From Candidatus Mediterraneibacter quadrami (GTDB lineage: Bacteria; Bacillota; Clostridia; Lachnospirales; Lachnospiraceae): a stretch of DNA of 39,819 nucleotides. This document shows positions 23,856-33,306 of the stretch, piece by piece (position 1 is the first letter of the stretch; the number at the start of each line of letters is the position of its first letter). A program made the position numbers and the translations under genes. The stretch lies in contig DWUU01000042.1 of the NCBI GenBank assembly GCA_019120575.1, forward strand, positions 1-39,819. Reading direction: 5' to 3'. Below the pieces are notes generated by a model, which did no database searches, had not been told where the DNA came from, and saw only the letters and a program-made list of their open reading frames with translations.

Positions 23856-25475
23856 CTACGGAGTCTGATTCCGGTTCCGGGCCTGCAGGGCGGCTTCCAC
23901 GAATCCCCGGAACAGGGGATGGGGGCGGTTCGGCCGGGACTTCAGTTCGGGGTGTGCCTGGGTGGCGATAAACCAGGGGTGTTCCGGGATCTCCACCATT
24001 TCCACGATCCGTCCGTCCGGAGAAAGTCCGCAGAGCGACATGCCGCAGGCTTCCAGATCTTCCCGGTAATCATTGTTTACTTCATAGCGGTGCCGGTGGC
24101 GTTCGCTGATCTCTGTAGCGCCGTAGAGCGTTTCGGCCAGCGATCCCTTTTTCAGGACGCAGGGATATGCGCCCAGCCGGAGGGTTCCTCCGATGTCTTC
24201 CACGCCGATCTGGTCTTCCATGATATGGATGACCGGGTGGGTGGTGTCGTTTCGGAATTCCATACTGTGGGCGTCGTGCCAGCCGATTACGTCCCGGGCA
24301 AATTCCACGATGGACAGCTGCATGCCCAGGCAGATCCCGAGGAACGGGATGCCACGGGTGCGGGCGTACCGGACGGCGGTGATCATGCCCTCGATGCCGC
24401 GGCTTCCGAACCCGCCGGGGACAAGGATGCCGCTGACATCGGCGAAGAGCCGGTCTGCGTTCTCTTCGGTTACGGTTTCGGAGTCGATCCATTTGATCCG
24501 GACCGTAGTGTGGGAGTAGATGCCGCCGTGCTTCAGCGCTTCAACAACGCTGATATAGGCGTCGTGGAGCTGCGTGTATTTCCCGACCAGGGCGATCGAA
24601 ACATCCTGGGTCGGATGCCGCAGGTTGTCCACCATCTCCGTCCAGTCGTCAAGATCCGGTTTCGGGCAGTCCAGGTGCAGGCATTCGCAGACGACCTGGG
24701 CCAGACGTTCTTTTTCCATTGCCAGGGGCGCTTCGTAGAGATATTCCACATCCAGGTTCTGGAGGACATGGCCGGCCGGAACGTTGCAGAAGAGGGAGAT
24801 CTTGTCTTTCATCTCCGGGCTCAACGGGTATTCGGACCGGCAGACGATGATATCCGGACGGATGCCCATGCCCTGAAGCTCCTTTACGCTGGCCTGGGTC
24901 GGCTTGGTCTTCATTTCCTGGGACGCTTTCAGGTAGGGGATCAGCGTCACATGGATGAGGATTACATTTTCGTCGCCTTTTTCATGGCGGAACTGCCGGA
25001 TGGATTCCAGAAAGGGCTGGCTTTCAATGTCACCGACGGTGCCGCCCACTTCGATGATGGCGATCTCGGTGTTTTCGGCGGCGGGATTGCGGTAGAAGCG
25101 GCTCTTGATCTCGTTCGTGATGTGGGGGATCACCTGGACGGTGCCGCCGCCGAAGTCGCCGCGCCGTTCTTTCTGAAGGACGGACCAGTAGATCTTTCCT
25201 GTGGTAACGTTGGAATTTTTCGTCAGGTTTTCGTCGATGAACCGCTCATAGTGGCCCAGATCCAGATCGGTCTCGGCGCCGTCGTCGGTGACAAAGACTT
25301 CGCCGTGCTGGACCGGATTCATGGTGCCCGGATCGATGTTAATGTAGGGATCGAATTTCTGCATGGTCACGGTGTATCCTCTGGCTTTCAGCAGGCGGCC
25401 GAGCGAAGCTGCCGTAATGCCTTTCCCAAGACCGGATACAACGCCTCCTGTGACGAATACATATTTGACTGCCAT
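23856..25475 (-). CDS. pyrG: CTP synthase PyrG
   Basis: A 539-residue enzyme that makes CTP from UTP, ATP and glutamine, the usual length. The N-terminal synthase domain begins [23 protein letters not shown] (ATP site) and has [14 protein letters not shown] and DLGHYERF. The C-terminal glutamine amidotransferase domain has [10 protein letters not shown], the nucleophile C382 in GICLGMQ, and AHPELKSRP with the catalytic His/Glu. ATG 25475 has AGGAGG 6 bases upstream; the frame stays open to 25622, but that part is leader RNA with a hairpin. The leader (25476-25696) contains its own promoter and a terminator-like structure, suggesting attenuation. Confidence 0.98.
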   Translation of the reverse strand: MAVKYVFVTGGVVSGLGKGITAASLGRLLKARGYTVTMQKFDPYINIDPGTMNPVQHGEVFVTDDGAETDLDLGHYERFIDENLTKNSNVTTGKIYWSVLQKERRGDFGGGTVQVIPHITNEIKSRFYRNPAAENTEIAIIEVGGTVGDIESQPFLESIRQFRHEKGDENVILIHVTLIPYLKASQEMKTKPTQASVKELQGMGIRPDIIVCRSEYPLSPEMKDKISLFCNVPAGHVLQNLDVEYLYEAPLAMEKERLAQVVCECLHLDCPKPDLDDWTEMVDNLRHPTQDVSIALVGKYTQLHDAYISVVEALKHGGIYSHTTVRIKWIDSETVTEENADRLFADVSGILVPGGFGSRGIEGMITAVRYARTRGIPFLGICLGMQLSIVEFARDVIGWHDAHSMEFRNDTTHPVIHIMEDQIGVEDIGGTLRLGAYPCVLKKGSLAETLYGATEISERHRHRYEVNNDYREDLEACGMSLCGLSPDGRIVEMVEIPEHPWFIATQAHPELKSRPNRPHPLFRGFVEAALQARNRNQTP

Positions 25476-25530
25476 AATAAAACCTCCTGTATGCATGTGC
25501 TGTGTGGTAAATGCTGTTAAAAAGTTCCTT

Positions 25531-25608
25531 AAAAAAGAGTACAGCCTGCCCATGGATCCGGCGCCGCGCCTTTGCGGCCGTAAGTCCGGATCGTATGAAC
25601 AGACTGTA
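25531..25608 (-). terminator. Terminator-like hairpin in the pyrG leader
   Basis: On the minus strand TACAGTCTG (25608-25600) pairs with CAGGCTGTA (25548-25540), TTCAT with ATGGG, and GATCCGG with CCGGATC, with an inner GCCGC/GCGGC. CTCTTTTTT (25539-25531) follows. It lies about 55 bases before the pyrG start and downstream of a likely promoter. It either ends transcripts from the upstream DUF1846 gene or attenuates pyrG. Confidence 0.75.
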
Positions 25609-25621
25609 AAAATATGTTTCA

Positions 25622-25651
25622 AGTATACACCGGCTGTACCGGATAATACAA
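25622..25651 (-). promoter_or_regulatory. Probable pyrG promoter
   Basis: On the minus strand: TTGTAT (25651-25646), an 18-bp spacer and TATACT (25627-25622). The transcript would start near 25615 and must pass the hairpin at 25608-25540. The start site has no GGG, unlike the known CTP-sensing pyrG leader of Bacillus. Confidence 0.5.
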
Positions 25652-25696
25652 GAAGTTTATTCAGTTTTTTTGCCTTTCTCCGGGATCCGTGGCGGA

Positions 25697-27172
25697 TCAG
25701 GAGAGGATCATGTGCTCATAAACCGCCTCGCAGGTGAGCTGCACGCCCAGTTTCTTGAAGATCTTGATGTCCACGTCGGAGAGCATGACCGAGGTGTGCG
25801 CCTGGCAGCCGGCCAGCTTCGGAAGCTGGGAGAGCGCCAGTCTTGCCTGCGGGTTGTCCGCGGCGCTGGCTGAGAGTGCGATCAGGACCTCATCGGTGTG
25901 AAGACGTGGATTTTTACTCTTCAGGTAGGCGACTTTCAGTTTCTGGATCGGCTCAATGGACTGCGGGGAAATGATGTGCAGTTCGTGGTCGATGCCGGCC
26001 AGTTCTTTCAGGACGTTCAGCAGAAGAGCGGCAGATGCGCCCAGCAGTTTGGTGGTCTTGCCGGTGATGATCCGGCCGTCATCCAGCTCCATGGCCGCCG
26101 CCGGGCCGCCGGTCTCTTTTGCGCGTTCAAGAGCCGCGACAGCGACCTTCCGGTCTGCAACGGTGATCCCGGCCATATTCATGAGGAGTTCGATCTTCTG
26201 GGCTTCTTTCCCGGAACTTTCACCTTTGACCAGAGAGTTGAGCGCCTGGTAATATCTGCGGATGATCTCCTGTTTGGACGCCTCGCGGCATGCCTCATCA
26301 TCACAGATGCAGTTTCCGGCCATGTTGACGCCCATATCCGTGGGCGACTTGTACGGGCTTTCCCCGTAGATTTTTTCAAAGATCGTATTGAGTACGGGAA
26401 AGATCTCCACGTCCCGGTTATAGTTGACGGTGGTTTCCCCGTAAGCTTCCAGATGGTACGGATCGATCATATTGACGTCATTGAGATCCGCTGTGGCCGC
26501 CTCATATGCCAGATTGACCGGATGCTTGAGCGGCAGGTTCCAGATCGGGAATGTCTCGAACTTGGCGTATCCTGCGTTGATGCCCCGCTTATGTTCATGG
26601 TAGAGCTGGGAGAGGCAGGTGGCCATCTTGCCGCTGCCCGGTCCCGGAGCCGTAACGATCACCAGCGGCCGCGTGGTTTTTATATAATCGTTTTTCCCGT
26701 AGCCCTCATCGCTGATGATAAGCGGTACATTGGACGGATATCCCGGGATGATGTAATGGAGATAGACCGGGATATTCAGTTTTTCCAGCCGCTGCTTGAA
26801 GAACACGGCGCTCTCCTGACCGGAGAACTGGGTGATGGTCACGCTTCCCACATAAAGCCCCTGGTCCCGGTAGGTCTGGATCAGGCGCAGTACATCGGTG
26901 TCATAGGTGATCCCCAGATCGCCTCGGATTTTATTTTTCTCGATGTCTTTCGCGCTGATGACGATTACGATCTCCGCCTGGTCGCTGAGTTCTTTGAGCA
27001 GACGCAGCTTGCTGTCCGGGGCAAATCCGGGAAGCACGCGGGACGCATGGTAGTCGTCGAAAAGCTTTCCGCCGAATTCCAGATAGAGCTTATTGTCGAA
27101 TTTCCCGATCCGCTCCCGGATGTGTTCGGACTGCATTTTTAAATACTTGTCATTGTCAAAACCGATTTTCAT
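25697..27172 (-). CDS. DUF1846 family protein
   Basis: A 491-residue cytoplasmic protein of the DUF1846 family, common in Firmicutes and of unknown function. It opens [21 protein letters not shown], has [26 protein letters not shown], and a P-loop-like [20 protein letters not shown] at about residues 175-195, then [27 protein letters not shown]. The P-loop suggests nucleotide binding. The ATG at 27172 has AGAGGG about 9 bases upstream; the frame is open to 27247 without a ribosome site. It has its own promoter, back to back with that of ftsH. No clear terminator precedes the pyrG promoter. Confidence 0.92.
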   Translation of the reverse strand: MKIGFDNDKYLKMQSEHIRERIGKFDNKLYLEFGGKLFDDYHASRVLPGFAPDSKLRLLKELSDQAEIVIVISAKDIEKNKIRGDLGITYDTDVLRLIQTYRDQGLYVGSVTITQFSGQESAVFFKQRLEKLNIPVYLHYIIPGYPSNVPLIISDEGYGKNDYIKTTRPLVIVTAPGPGSGKMATCLSQLYHEHKRGINAGYAKFETFPIWNLPLKHPVNLAYEAATADLNDVNMIDPYHLEAYGETTVNYNRDVEIFPVLNTIFEKIYGESPYKSPTDMGVNMAGNCICDDEACREASKQEIIRRYYQALNSLVKGESSGKEAQKIELLMNMAGITVADRKVAVAALERAKETGGPAAAMELDDGRIITGKTTKLLGASAALLLNVLKELAGIDHELHIISPQSIEPIQKLKVAYLKSKNPRLHTDEVLIALSASAADNPQARLALSQLPKLAGCQAHTSVMLSDVDIKIFKKLGVQLTCEAVYEHMILS

Positions 27173-27258
27173 GAATGATACCCTCTTGCTGTAATTTATT
27201 ATGTTAATCCTGCAGACGGTTTTACAGGGCGTCTGCCGAAAGGACATATTTCTTTACC

Positions 27259-27288
27259 AGTATACTATAAAAAGTTGTTGTTTTACAA
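27259..27288 (-). promoter_or_regulatory. Promoter of the DUF1846 gene
   Basis: On the minus strand: TTGTAA (27288-27283), an 18-bp spacer and TATACT (27264-27259). It is divergent from the ftsH promoter. Confidence 0.6.
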
Positions 27289-27307
27289 TATTTTCATAAT
27301 CTTTTTA

Positions 27308-27336
27308 TTGATTTATGCAAAACCTGTCTTTATAAT
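27308..27336 (+). promoter_or_regulatory. Sigma-A promoter of ftsH
   Basis: TTGATT (27308-27313), a 17-bp spacer and a perfect TATAAT (27331-27336). The leader would be short, about 20 bases. I see no CIRCE heat-shock operator. Confidence 0.85.
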
Positions 27337-27364
27337 GAAAATAGCTGTTTTTAGGAGGAACATA

Positions 27365-29455
27365 ATGGATAATAATAGAAAAAACGACCCGAATCACAAC
27401 CGGCAGGGCTGGGGGATCATCCTCATTACAACCCTGCTGGTCACTTTTATAGTGATGGGATTTTATTCGCTGATGCGCGGCTCGGGGCCGGAACAGATCA
27501 GCTATGATAAATTTCTTGAGATGGTGGATGACGGAGATGTGCAGGAGGTAACGCTTAACAGCGACCGTATCTACATTACCCTCACCGACGAGGCGCGGCG
27601 TGAGCAGATGTCGAAGAATGGGCTGATCGGCAGCTCCGGCACGATTCTGGAGCGGATCCAGGAACAGATGGAGTCGCAGACGGGCAGCCGGAACGCCGGC
27701 AGCGCGGAAAGCACGGAATCCGGCAGCCGGAATGACGGCAATGCAGACCGGACGGAAGAGGCGCAGCAGAATGTGGTGGAACATGACCCGGATTATTATA
27801 CCGGTTATGTCAATGACTATAATCTGGTCCAGACGCTGAAAGACGCCGGCGTGAAGTTCGGCAGCCAGCCGGCTGACACACTGAGCCAGATGCTTCTGGA
27901 GCTTTTCCTGACACTGATCCTGCCTATCGGCCTGATGGCGGCCATGCTTGTCTGGCTGATGCGCCGGATGTCCAAAGGCGGCGGCATGATGGGCATCGGT
28001 AAGAGCAACGCCAAGATGTATATGGAGAAAGAGACGGGCGTTACATTCCAGGATGTGGCCGGGGAGGACGAGGCAAAAGAATCCCTTCAGGAAGTGGTGG
28101 ATTTTCTCCATAATCCGGGCAAATACAGCGGGATCGGTGCGAAACTCCCGAAAGGCGCACTCCTTGTGGGACCGCCGGGAACCGGAAAGACGCTTCTTGC
28201 AAAAGCAGTAGCAGGCGAGGCGAAAGTACCGTTCTTCTCGCTGTCTGGATCCGCCTTTGTGGAAATGTATGTGGGCGTCGGCGCGTCCCGTGTGCGCGAC
28301 CTGTTCAAGCAGGCCCAGCAGCAGGCGCCGTGCATCGTATTTATCGATGAGATCGACGCAATCGGAAAGACCCGCGACACGACCCTGGGCGGCAATGACG
28401 AACGGGAACAGACACTGAACCAGCTCCTGGCGGAGATGGATGGATTTGATACGAATAAGGGACTTCTGATCCTGGCTGCAACGAACCGGCCGGAGATCCT
28501 GGATCCGGCGCTCCTGCGCCCGGGCCGTTTTGACCGGCGTATCATCGTGGATAAACCGGACCTGAGGGGCCGTGTGGATATCCTGAAAGTCCATGCGAAA
28601 GATGTGCGAATGGATGAGAGCGTGGATCTGGAAGCGATCGCTCTGGCAACGTCCGGCGCGGTCGGATCGGATCTGGCCAATATGATCAATGAGGCGGCCA
28701 TCAATGCGGTAAAACACGGCAGACAGGTGGTCAGCCAGAAGGATCTTTTTGAAGCGGTGGAAGTCGTTCTTGTCGGCAAGGAAAAGAAAGACCGCATTAT
28801 GAGCAAGGAAGAGCGCAGGATCGTCTCCTATCACGAAGTGGGACACGCCCTTGTCACAGCGCTCCAGAAAAATACAGAACCGGTGCAGAAGATCACCATC
28901 GTGCCCAGGACTATGGGCGCCCTCGGGTATGTGATGCAGACGCCGGAGGAAGAGAAGTTTCTGAATACGAAGAAAGAGCTGGAGGCCATGATCGTGGTGG
29001 CGCTCGGCGGACGCGCGGCGGAGGAACTTGTATTTGATACAGTGACCACGGGCGCAGCCAATGATATCGAGCAGGCGACCAAGATCGCCCGGGCCATGAT
29101 CACCCAGTACGGTATGTCCGAACGTTTCGGGCTGATGGGTCTGGAGTCCATTCAGAACCGTTACCTGGACGGACGCGCAGTATTAAACTGCGGCGATGCG
29201 ACAGCCGGTGAGATCGATGAAGAAGTCATGAAGATGCTGAAAGCGGCGTATGCCGAGGCGAAACGGCTGCTGGCTGACAACAGGGAAGCGCTTGACAGGA
29301 TCGCGGACTTCCTGATCGAGAAAGAGACCATTACCGGAAAAGAATTCATGAAGATCTTCCGCGAGGTGAAGGGCCTGCCTGAACCGGAGGAGACCGACGG
29401 GGAAGGACAGCCGGAGGAGACCGGACGGATCGCCATGAAACCGGTGGAGAATTAG
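27365..29455 (+). CDS. ftsH: ATP-dependent zinc metalloprotease FtsH
   Basis: A 696-residue membrane-bound AAA+ protease that degrades misfolded and regulatory proteins. Two membrane spans (about 17-34 and 178-198) flank an extracytoplasmic domain. The AAA module has Walker A GPPGTGKT (269-276), Walker [12 protein letters not shown] and the second region of homology [21 protein letters not shown]. The zinc site is HEVGH (490-494). The extracytoplasmic domain carries a hydrophilic low-complexity insertion at about 103-137, with GSRN repeated. ATG 27365 has AGGAGG 7 bases upstream; the open frame reaching back to 27275 covers the promoter. uvrC starts 2 bases after its stop, so the genes are co-expressed. 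Confidence 0.98.
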   Translation: MDNNRKNDPNHNRQGWGIILITTLLVTFIVMGFYSLMRGSGPEQISYDKFLEMVDDGDVQEVTLNSDRIYITLTDEARREQMSKNGLIGSSGTILERIQEQMESQTGSRNAGSAESTESGSRNDGNADRTEEAQQNVVEHDPDYYTGYVNDYNLVQTLKDAGVKFGSQPADTLSQMLLELFLTLILPIGLMAAMLVWLMRRMSKGGGMMGIGKSNAKMYMEKETGVTFQDVAGEDEAKESLQEVVDFLHNPGKYSGIGAKLPKGALLVGPPGTGKTLLAKAVAGEAKVPFFSLSGSAFVEMYVGVGASRVRDLFKQAQQQAPCIVFIDEIDAIGKTRDTTLGGNDEREQTLNQLLAEMDGFDTNKGLLILAATNRPEILDPALLRPGRFDRRIIVDKPDLRGRVDILKVHAKDVRMDESVDLEAIALATSGAVGSDLANMINEAAINAVKHGRQVVSQKDLFEAVEVVLVGKEKKDRIMSKEERRIVSYHEVGHALVTALQKNTEPVQKITIVPRTMGALGYVMQTPEEEKFLNTKKELEAMIVVALGGRAAEELVFDTVTTGAANDIEQATKIARAMITQYGMSERFGLMGLESIQNRYLDGRAVLNCGDATAGEIDEEVMKMLKAAYAEAKRLLADNREALDRIADFLIEKETITGKEFMKIFREVKGLPEPEETDGEGQPEETGRIAMKPVEN

Positions 29456-29457
29456 TC

Positions 29458-31299
29458 ATGTTTGATATTCAGGAAGAACTGAAAAAACTGCCCGGAAGGC
29501 CGGGCGTCTATATCATGCACGATGAGAATGACCACATCATTTATGTGGGCAAGGCTGTCAGCCTGAAGAACCGGGTGCGCCAGTATTTTCAGACCAGCAG
29601 GAACAAGGGCGTCAAGATCGAACAGATGGTGACGCACATCCGCCGGTTCGAATACATTGTGACGGATTCGGAGCTGGAGGCGCTGGTTCTCGAGTGCAAT
29701 CTTATAAAAGAACATCATCCGAAGTACAATACGATGCTCATGGATGACAAGACATATCCGTTTATTAAAGTGACGACCGGCGAGGCATTTCCGCGGGTCG
29801 TGCTTTCCAGAAAGATGCAGAAGGATAAGGCCCGGTATTTCGGGCCTTATACCAGTTCTCAGGCTGTTCGCGATACGATCGACCTGATCCATAAGCTTTA
29901 TCACTTAAGAAGCTGCAACCGGAGCCTGCCCAGGGACATCGGGAAAGAGCGGCCATGTCTGAATTATCACATTAAGCAGTGCGACGCCCCGTGCCAGGGA
30001 TATATTTCACAGGAAGAATACGGAAAATCCGTGAATGAAGTGCTGAAGTTCCTGAACGGGAATTACGACGCGGTGCTGAAGGATCTGGAGGAGAAGATGA
30101 ATGCCGCGTCCGAGGCGCTGGAATTTGAGCGGGCCATCGAGTACCGGGAGCTCATCAGCAGCGTGAAGAAGGTGGCGCAGAAGCAGAAGATCACCGACTC
30201 CAGCGGGGAGGACCGGGATGTGCTGGCCGTGGCTTCCCATGAGGGGGATGCGGTGGTCCAGGTGTTCTTTATCCGGGGCGGCCGGCTGATCGGGAGAGAT
30301 CACTTCTACCTGCGGATCACAGACGGGGAGAGCCCGTCGGAGATCCTGAACAGTTTTATCATGCAGTATTATGCCGGAACCCCGTTTATCCCCGGGGAGC
30401 TGATGCTCCAGGCGGAAGTGGAAGACCGGGAAGTGCTGGAGGAATGGCTGACCTCCAAACGGGGGCAGAGGGTAACTATCCGGGTGCCGAAAAAAGGCAC
30501 AAAAGAGAAGCTGGTGGAACTGGCGCAGGAGAATGCCCGTCTGGTCCTGTTCCGGGACCGGGAGCGGATCAAACGGGAGGAAGGCCGGACCATCGGAGCG
30601 GTGAAAGAGGTGGCCGCGCTTCTGGGCCTTAATGAGATCGTCCGCATGGAAGCCTATGACATTTCCAATACAAACGGGTTCGAGTCGGTGGGATCTATGG
30701 TGGTCTATGAGCGGGGACGCCCCAAGCGGAATGATTACCGGAAGTTCCGGATTAAAGGGATTCAGGGCGCCGATGATTACGGCAGCATGCGGGAAGTGCT
30801 GACCCGGCGTTTCACCCACGGGCTGAAGGAGCGGGAAGAGAGTGAAGAACTCGGAAAATTCACGGTATTCCCGGATCTGATTATGATGGACGGCGGAAAG
30901 GGCCAGGTCAATGTGGCGCTGGAAGTGCTGGACAGCCTGCATCTGGACATCCCGGTGTGCGGCATGGTGAAGGATGATCATCACCGGACAAGGGGGCTGT
31001 ACTATAACAACGTGGAGATCCCCATCGACCGGTCATCGGAAGCCTTCCGCCTGATCACCCGGATCCAGGATGAGGCCCACCGGTTTGCCATCGAATATCA
31101 CCGGCAGCTCCGGGGAAAGGGGCAGGTGCATTCCATCCTGGATGATATCGAAGGGATCGGGCCTGCGAGGCGGAAAGCGTTGATGAAGAATTACGCCGGA
31201 CTGGACGAGATCCGTGCGGCATCCGTGGAGGAACTTGCGAAAATCCCGTCAATGAACGAAAAAGCGGCGGAAGCAGTGTACAAGTTCTTTCATCAGTGA
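29458..31299 (+). CDS. uvrC: Excinuclease ABC subunit C
   Basis: A 613-residue nucleotide-excision-repair nuclease of normal length, which cuts on both sides of a lesion after UvrAB loading. The GIY-YIG domain is at the N-terminus ([30 protein letters not shown]). The UVR coiled-coil motif is at about 200-240 ([20 protein letters not shown]). The C-terminal RNase H-like nuclease has [19 protein letters not shown] and [13 protein letters not shown], and a helix-hairpin-helix pair closes the protein ([15 protein letters not shown]). It begins 2 bases after ftsH, with its ribosome site inside the ftsH end. hprK and glk follow; this mixed cluster is common in Clostridia. Confidence 0.98.
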   Translation: MFDIQEELKKLPGRPGVYIMHDENDHIIYVGKAVSLKNRVRQYFQTSRNKGVKIEQMVTHIRRFEYIVTDSELEALVLECNLIKEHHPKYNTMLMDDKTYPFIKVTTGEAFPRVVLSRKMQKDKARYFGPYTSSQAVRDTIDLIHKLYHLRSCNRSLPRDIGKERPCLNYHIKQCDAPCQGYISQEEYGKSVNEVLKFLNGNYDAVLKDLEEKMNAASEALEFERAIEYRELISSVKKVAQKQKITDSSGEDRDVLAVASHEGDAVVQVFFIRGGRLIGRDHFYLRITDGESPSEILNSFIMQYYAGTPFIPGELMLQAEVEDREVLEEWLTSKRGQRVTIRVPKKGTKEKLVELAQENARLVLFRDRERIKREEGRTIGAVKEVAALLGLNEIVRMEAYDISNTNGFESVGSMVVYERGRPKRNDYRKFRIKGIQGADDYGSMREVLTRRFTHGLKEREESEELGKFTVFPDLIMMDGGKGQVNVALEVLDSLHLDIPVCGMVKDDHHRTRGLYYNNVEIPIDRSSEAFRLITRIQDEAHRFAIEYHRQLRGKGQVHSILDDIEGIGPARRKALMKNYAGLDEIRAASVEELAKIPSMNEKAAEAVYKFFHQ

Positions 31300-31337
31300 T
31301 ATGATTAGGAAAGAATGAGAAAGCGAGGAGAATGTCT

Positions 31338-32279
31338 ATGGCACAGCATGGAATAAAGTTGAGCGAACTTGTGGAAAAAATGGATCTTAAGGACCTGACG
31401 CCTGAGGTCAATGTGGATATGGACGAGCGGGAAGTGACGGTTCCGGATGTAAACCGTCCGGCGCTGCAGCTGGCCGGTTTTTACGACCGGTTTGACTCCA
31501 ACCGGGTTCAGATCATCGGCAGCGTGGAGGACCGGTACGTACACACCCACACGGCGGAGCAGCGGCTGGAAATGTACGAGAAGCTTCTCAGCCATCCGAT
31601 CCCCTGCATCGTATTCTGCCGGGGCATCATACCGGAGGAGCCGTTCCTGAAAAAAGCGGTAGAATGCGGGATCCCGATCTTCAGCACGGAGAAACATACA
31701 TCTGAATTCACGGCGGAGATCATCCGCTGGATGAATGTCCGCCTGGCGCCCTGCATTTCCATCCACGGCGTACTGGTGGATGTATACGGTGTGGGCGTTC
31801 TGATCATGGGCGAGAGCGGCATCGGCAAGAGTGAGGCCGCGCTGGAGCTGATCAAGAGGGGACACCGTCTGGTGACGGATGATGTGGTTGAGATCCGCAA
31901 GGTGAGCGATGAAACACTGGTCGGAACTGCGCCGAATATTACAAAGCATTTCATCGAGCTGCGCGGCATCGGCATTGTGGACGTAAGGTCCATGTTCGGT
32001 GTGCAGAGCGTCAGGGAGACCCAGAATATCGATCTGGTCATTACACTGGAAGACTGGAGCCGGGATAAAGAATATGACCGTCTGGGTCTGGAGGAGCAGT
32101 ATACAGAGTTCCTCGGCAACAAGGTCGTATGCTACCGCATCCCGATCCGTCCGGGCCGGAATCTGGCCATCATTGTCGAATCTGCGGCGGTGAACCACAG
32201 ACAGAAACAGATGGGTTACAACGCGGCTCAGGAACTCTACAAGCGGGTTCAGGAGAACATCGCAAAAAACCGGAAATAA
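31338..32279 (+). CDS. hprK: HPr kinase/phosphorylase
   Basis: A 313-residue bifunctional enzyme that phosphorylates and dephosphorylates Ser46 of HPr and so controls carbon catabolite repression. The P-loop is GESGIGKS (158-165), preceded by the conserved VLVDVYGVGVLIM; HRLVTDDVVEI and the signature ELRGIGIVDV follow, then KPVCY-like KVVCYRIPIRPGRNLA near the end. I chose ATG 31338 because GAGGAG stands 7 bases before it; ATG 31332 is only 1 base from the same site. It is followed after 21 bases by a glucokinase gene, linking sugar sensing and sugar phosphorylation in one transcript. Confidence 0.97.
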   Translation: MAQHGIKLSELVEKMDLKDLTPEVNVDMDEREVTVPDVNRPALQLAGFYDRFDSNRVQIIGSVEDRYVHTHTAEQRLEMYEKLLSHPIPCIVFCRGIIPEEPFLKKAVECGIPIFSTEKHTSEFTAEIIRWMNVRLAPCISIHGVLVDVYGVGVLIMGESGIGKSEAALELIKRGHRLVTDDVVEIRKVSDETLVGTAPNITKHFIELRGIGIVDVRSMFGVQSVRETQNIDLVITLEDWSRDKEYDRLGLEEQYTEFLGNKVVCYRIPIRPGRNLAIIVESAAVNHRQKQMGYNAAQELYKRVQENIAKNRK

Positions 32280-32300
32280 GGGGAAAAGGAGAGCAGAATC

Positions 32301-33239
32301 ATGAAATATTGTATAGGTGTAGATATCGGCGGCACAACCGTAAAGATGGGACTGTTTGAAGAGGACGGAAAGATTCTTGACAAATGGGAGATCGTAACAG
32401 ACACTTCGGAGGAAGGGAAAGCCGTACTTCCGAACATCGCTTCCTCCATCGCGGCAAAGATTTCGGAACACGGCCTGGATAAGCGGGACGTGCTCGGGAT
32501 CGGGGCAGGTGTACCGGCACCGGTCAATTCAGAGGGAATAGTAAACGGAAGCGCGAATCTCGGGTGGAAGTATAAAGAGGTAAAAAAAGAGCTTGAGGAG
32601 CTGACCGGTCTTTCCGCTTATATCGGCAATGACGCCAATGTGGCGGCGCTTGGCGAGATGTGGAAAGGCGGCGGTGAAGGCGAGAAGAATATGATCATGG
32701 TTACACTGGGCACCGGCGTCGGCGGCGGGGTGATCATCGACGGGAAGATGCTCGTCGGCGCCAACGGAGCCGGCGGAGAGATCGGACATATCTGTGTGAA
32801 TTACAGCGAGAAGGATCAGTGCGGATGCGGAAACCGGGGATGTCTTGAGCAGTATGCATCGGCTACGGGAATCGTACGTCTGGCAAAGCAGAAGCTTGGA
32901 CAGGAGATGCGTTCCACTGTACTGAATAAAGAGGATGTGACGGCAAAAGATGTGTTTGATGCGGTGAAAGCAGGAGATGAGGTCGCACAGGAGATTGCGG
33001 TGGAATTCGGACGGTATCTGGGATATGGCCTGGCAAATCTTGCGGCGGTCGTGGATCCGGCCGTGTTCGTGATCGGCGGCGGCGTTTCGAAAGCCGGAGA
33101 AGTATTGCTTCCGTACATAGAAAAGCCGTTCATGGAAAGGGCATTCTTTGCAAACAAGAACGTACGCTTCGTTCTGGCGCAGCTTGGAAATGATGCCGGG
33201 ATCTGCGGAGCGGCAAAGATGGTTCTCGATGCAGAATAA
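32301..33239 (+). CDS. glk: ROK-family glucokinase
   Basis: A 312-residue sugar kinase of the ROK family, producing glucose 6-phosphate with ATP. The N-terminal ATP motif is CIGVDIGGTTVKMGLF. The sugar-site region has GNDANVAALGE and GTGVGGGVIIDG, then GGEIGHICV. The ROK zinc motif is CGCGNRGCLEQYAS (C174, C176, C181). Clostridial glucokinases of this type lie beside uvrC/hprK, supporting glucose as substrate, but mannose or another hexose cannot be excluded. AAAAGGAG is well placed before the ATG. It is the last gene of the ftsH-uvrC-hprK-glk unit, before a bidirectional terminator. Confidence 0.93.
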   Translation: MKYCIGVDIGGTTVKMGLFEEDGKILDKWEIVTDTSEEGKAVLPNIASSIAAKISEHGLDKRDVLGIGAGVPAPVNSEGIVNGSANLGWKYKEVKKELEELTGLSAYIGNDANVAALGEMWKGGGEGEKNMIMVTLGTGVGGGVIIDGKMLVGANGAGGEIGHICVNYSEKDQCGCGNRGCLEQYASATGIVRLAKQKLGQEMRSTVLNKEDVTAKDVFDAVKAGDEVAQEIAVEFGRYLGYGLANLAAVVDPAVFVIGGGVSKAGEVLLPYIEKPFMERAFFANKNVRFVLAQLGNDAGICGAAKMVLDAE

Positions 33240-33263
33240 CATTGGTAATAAAAAATAGCAAGA

Positions 33264-33294
33264 AAGAGCAGCGGATGTGTTTCCCGCTGCTCTT
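33264..33294. terminator. Bidirectional terminator between glk and the PBP1A gene
   Basis: AAGAGCAGCGG (33264-33274) pairs perfectly with CCGCTGCTCTT (33284-33294). Plus-strand T-rich end: CTTTTGCGTTTT. Minus-strand end: CTTTCTTGCTATTTTTT. Confidence 0.93.
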
Positions 33295-33306
33295 TTGCGT
33301 TTTGAG

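Noticed and set aside
23832-25520. A 562-residue open frame on the plus strand opposite pyrG
   Set aside because: Antisense shadow of a conserved gene with all pyrG motifs; no ribosome site and no recognisable domain.
25610-25622. Bacillus-type CTP-sensing pyrG leader with a GGG start
   Set aside because: The predicted start region reads TGAAACA, without the G-run that this mechanism needs, and the 5' arm of the hairpin is not C/U-rich.
27305-28846. A 513-residue open frame opposite ftsH
   Set aside because: Shadow of the ftsH coding sequence; it also runs across the ftsH promoter.
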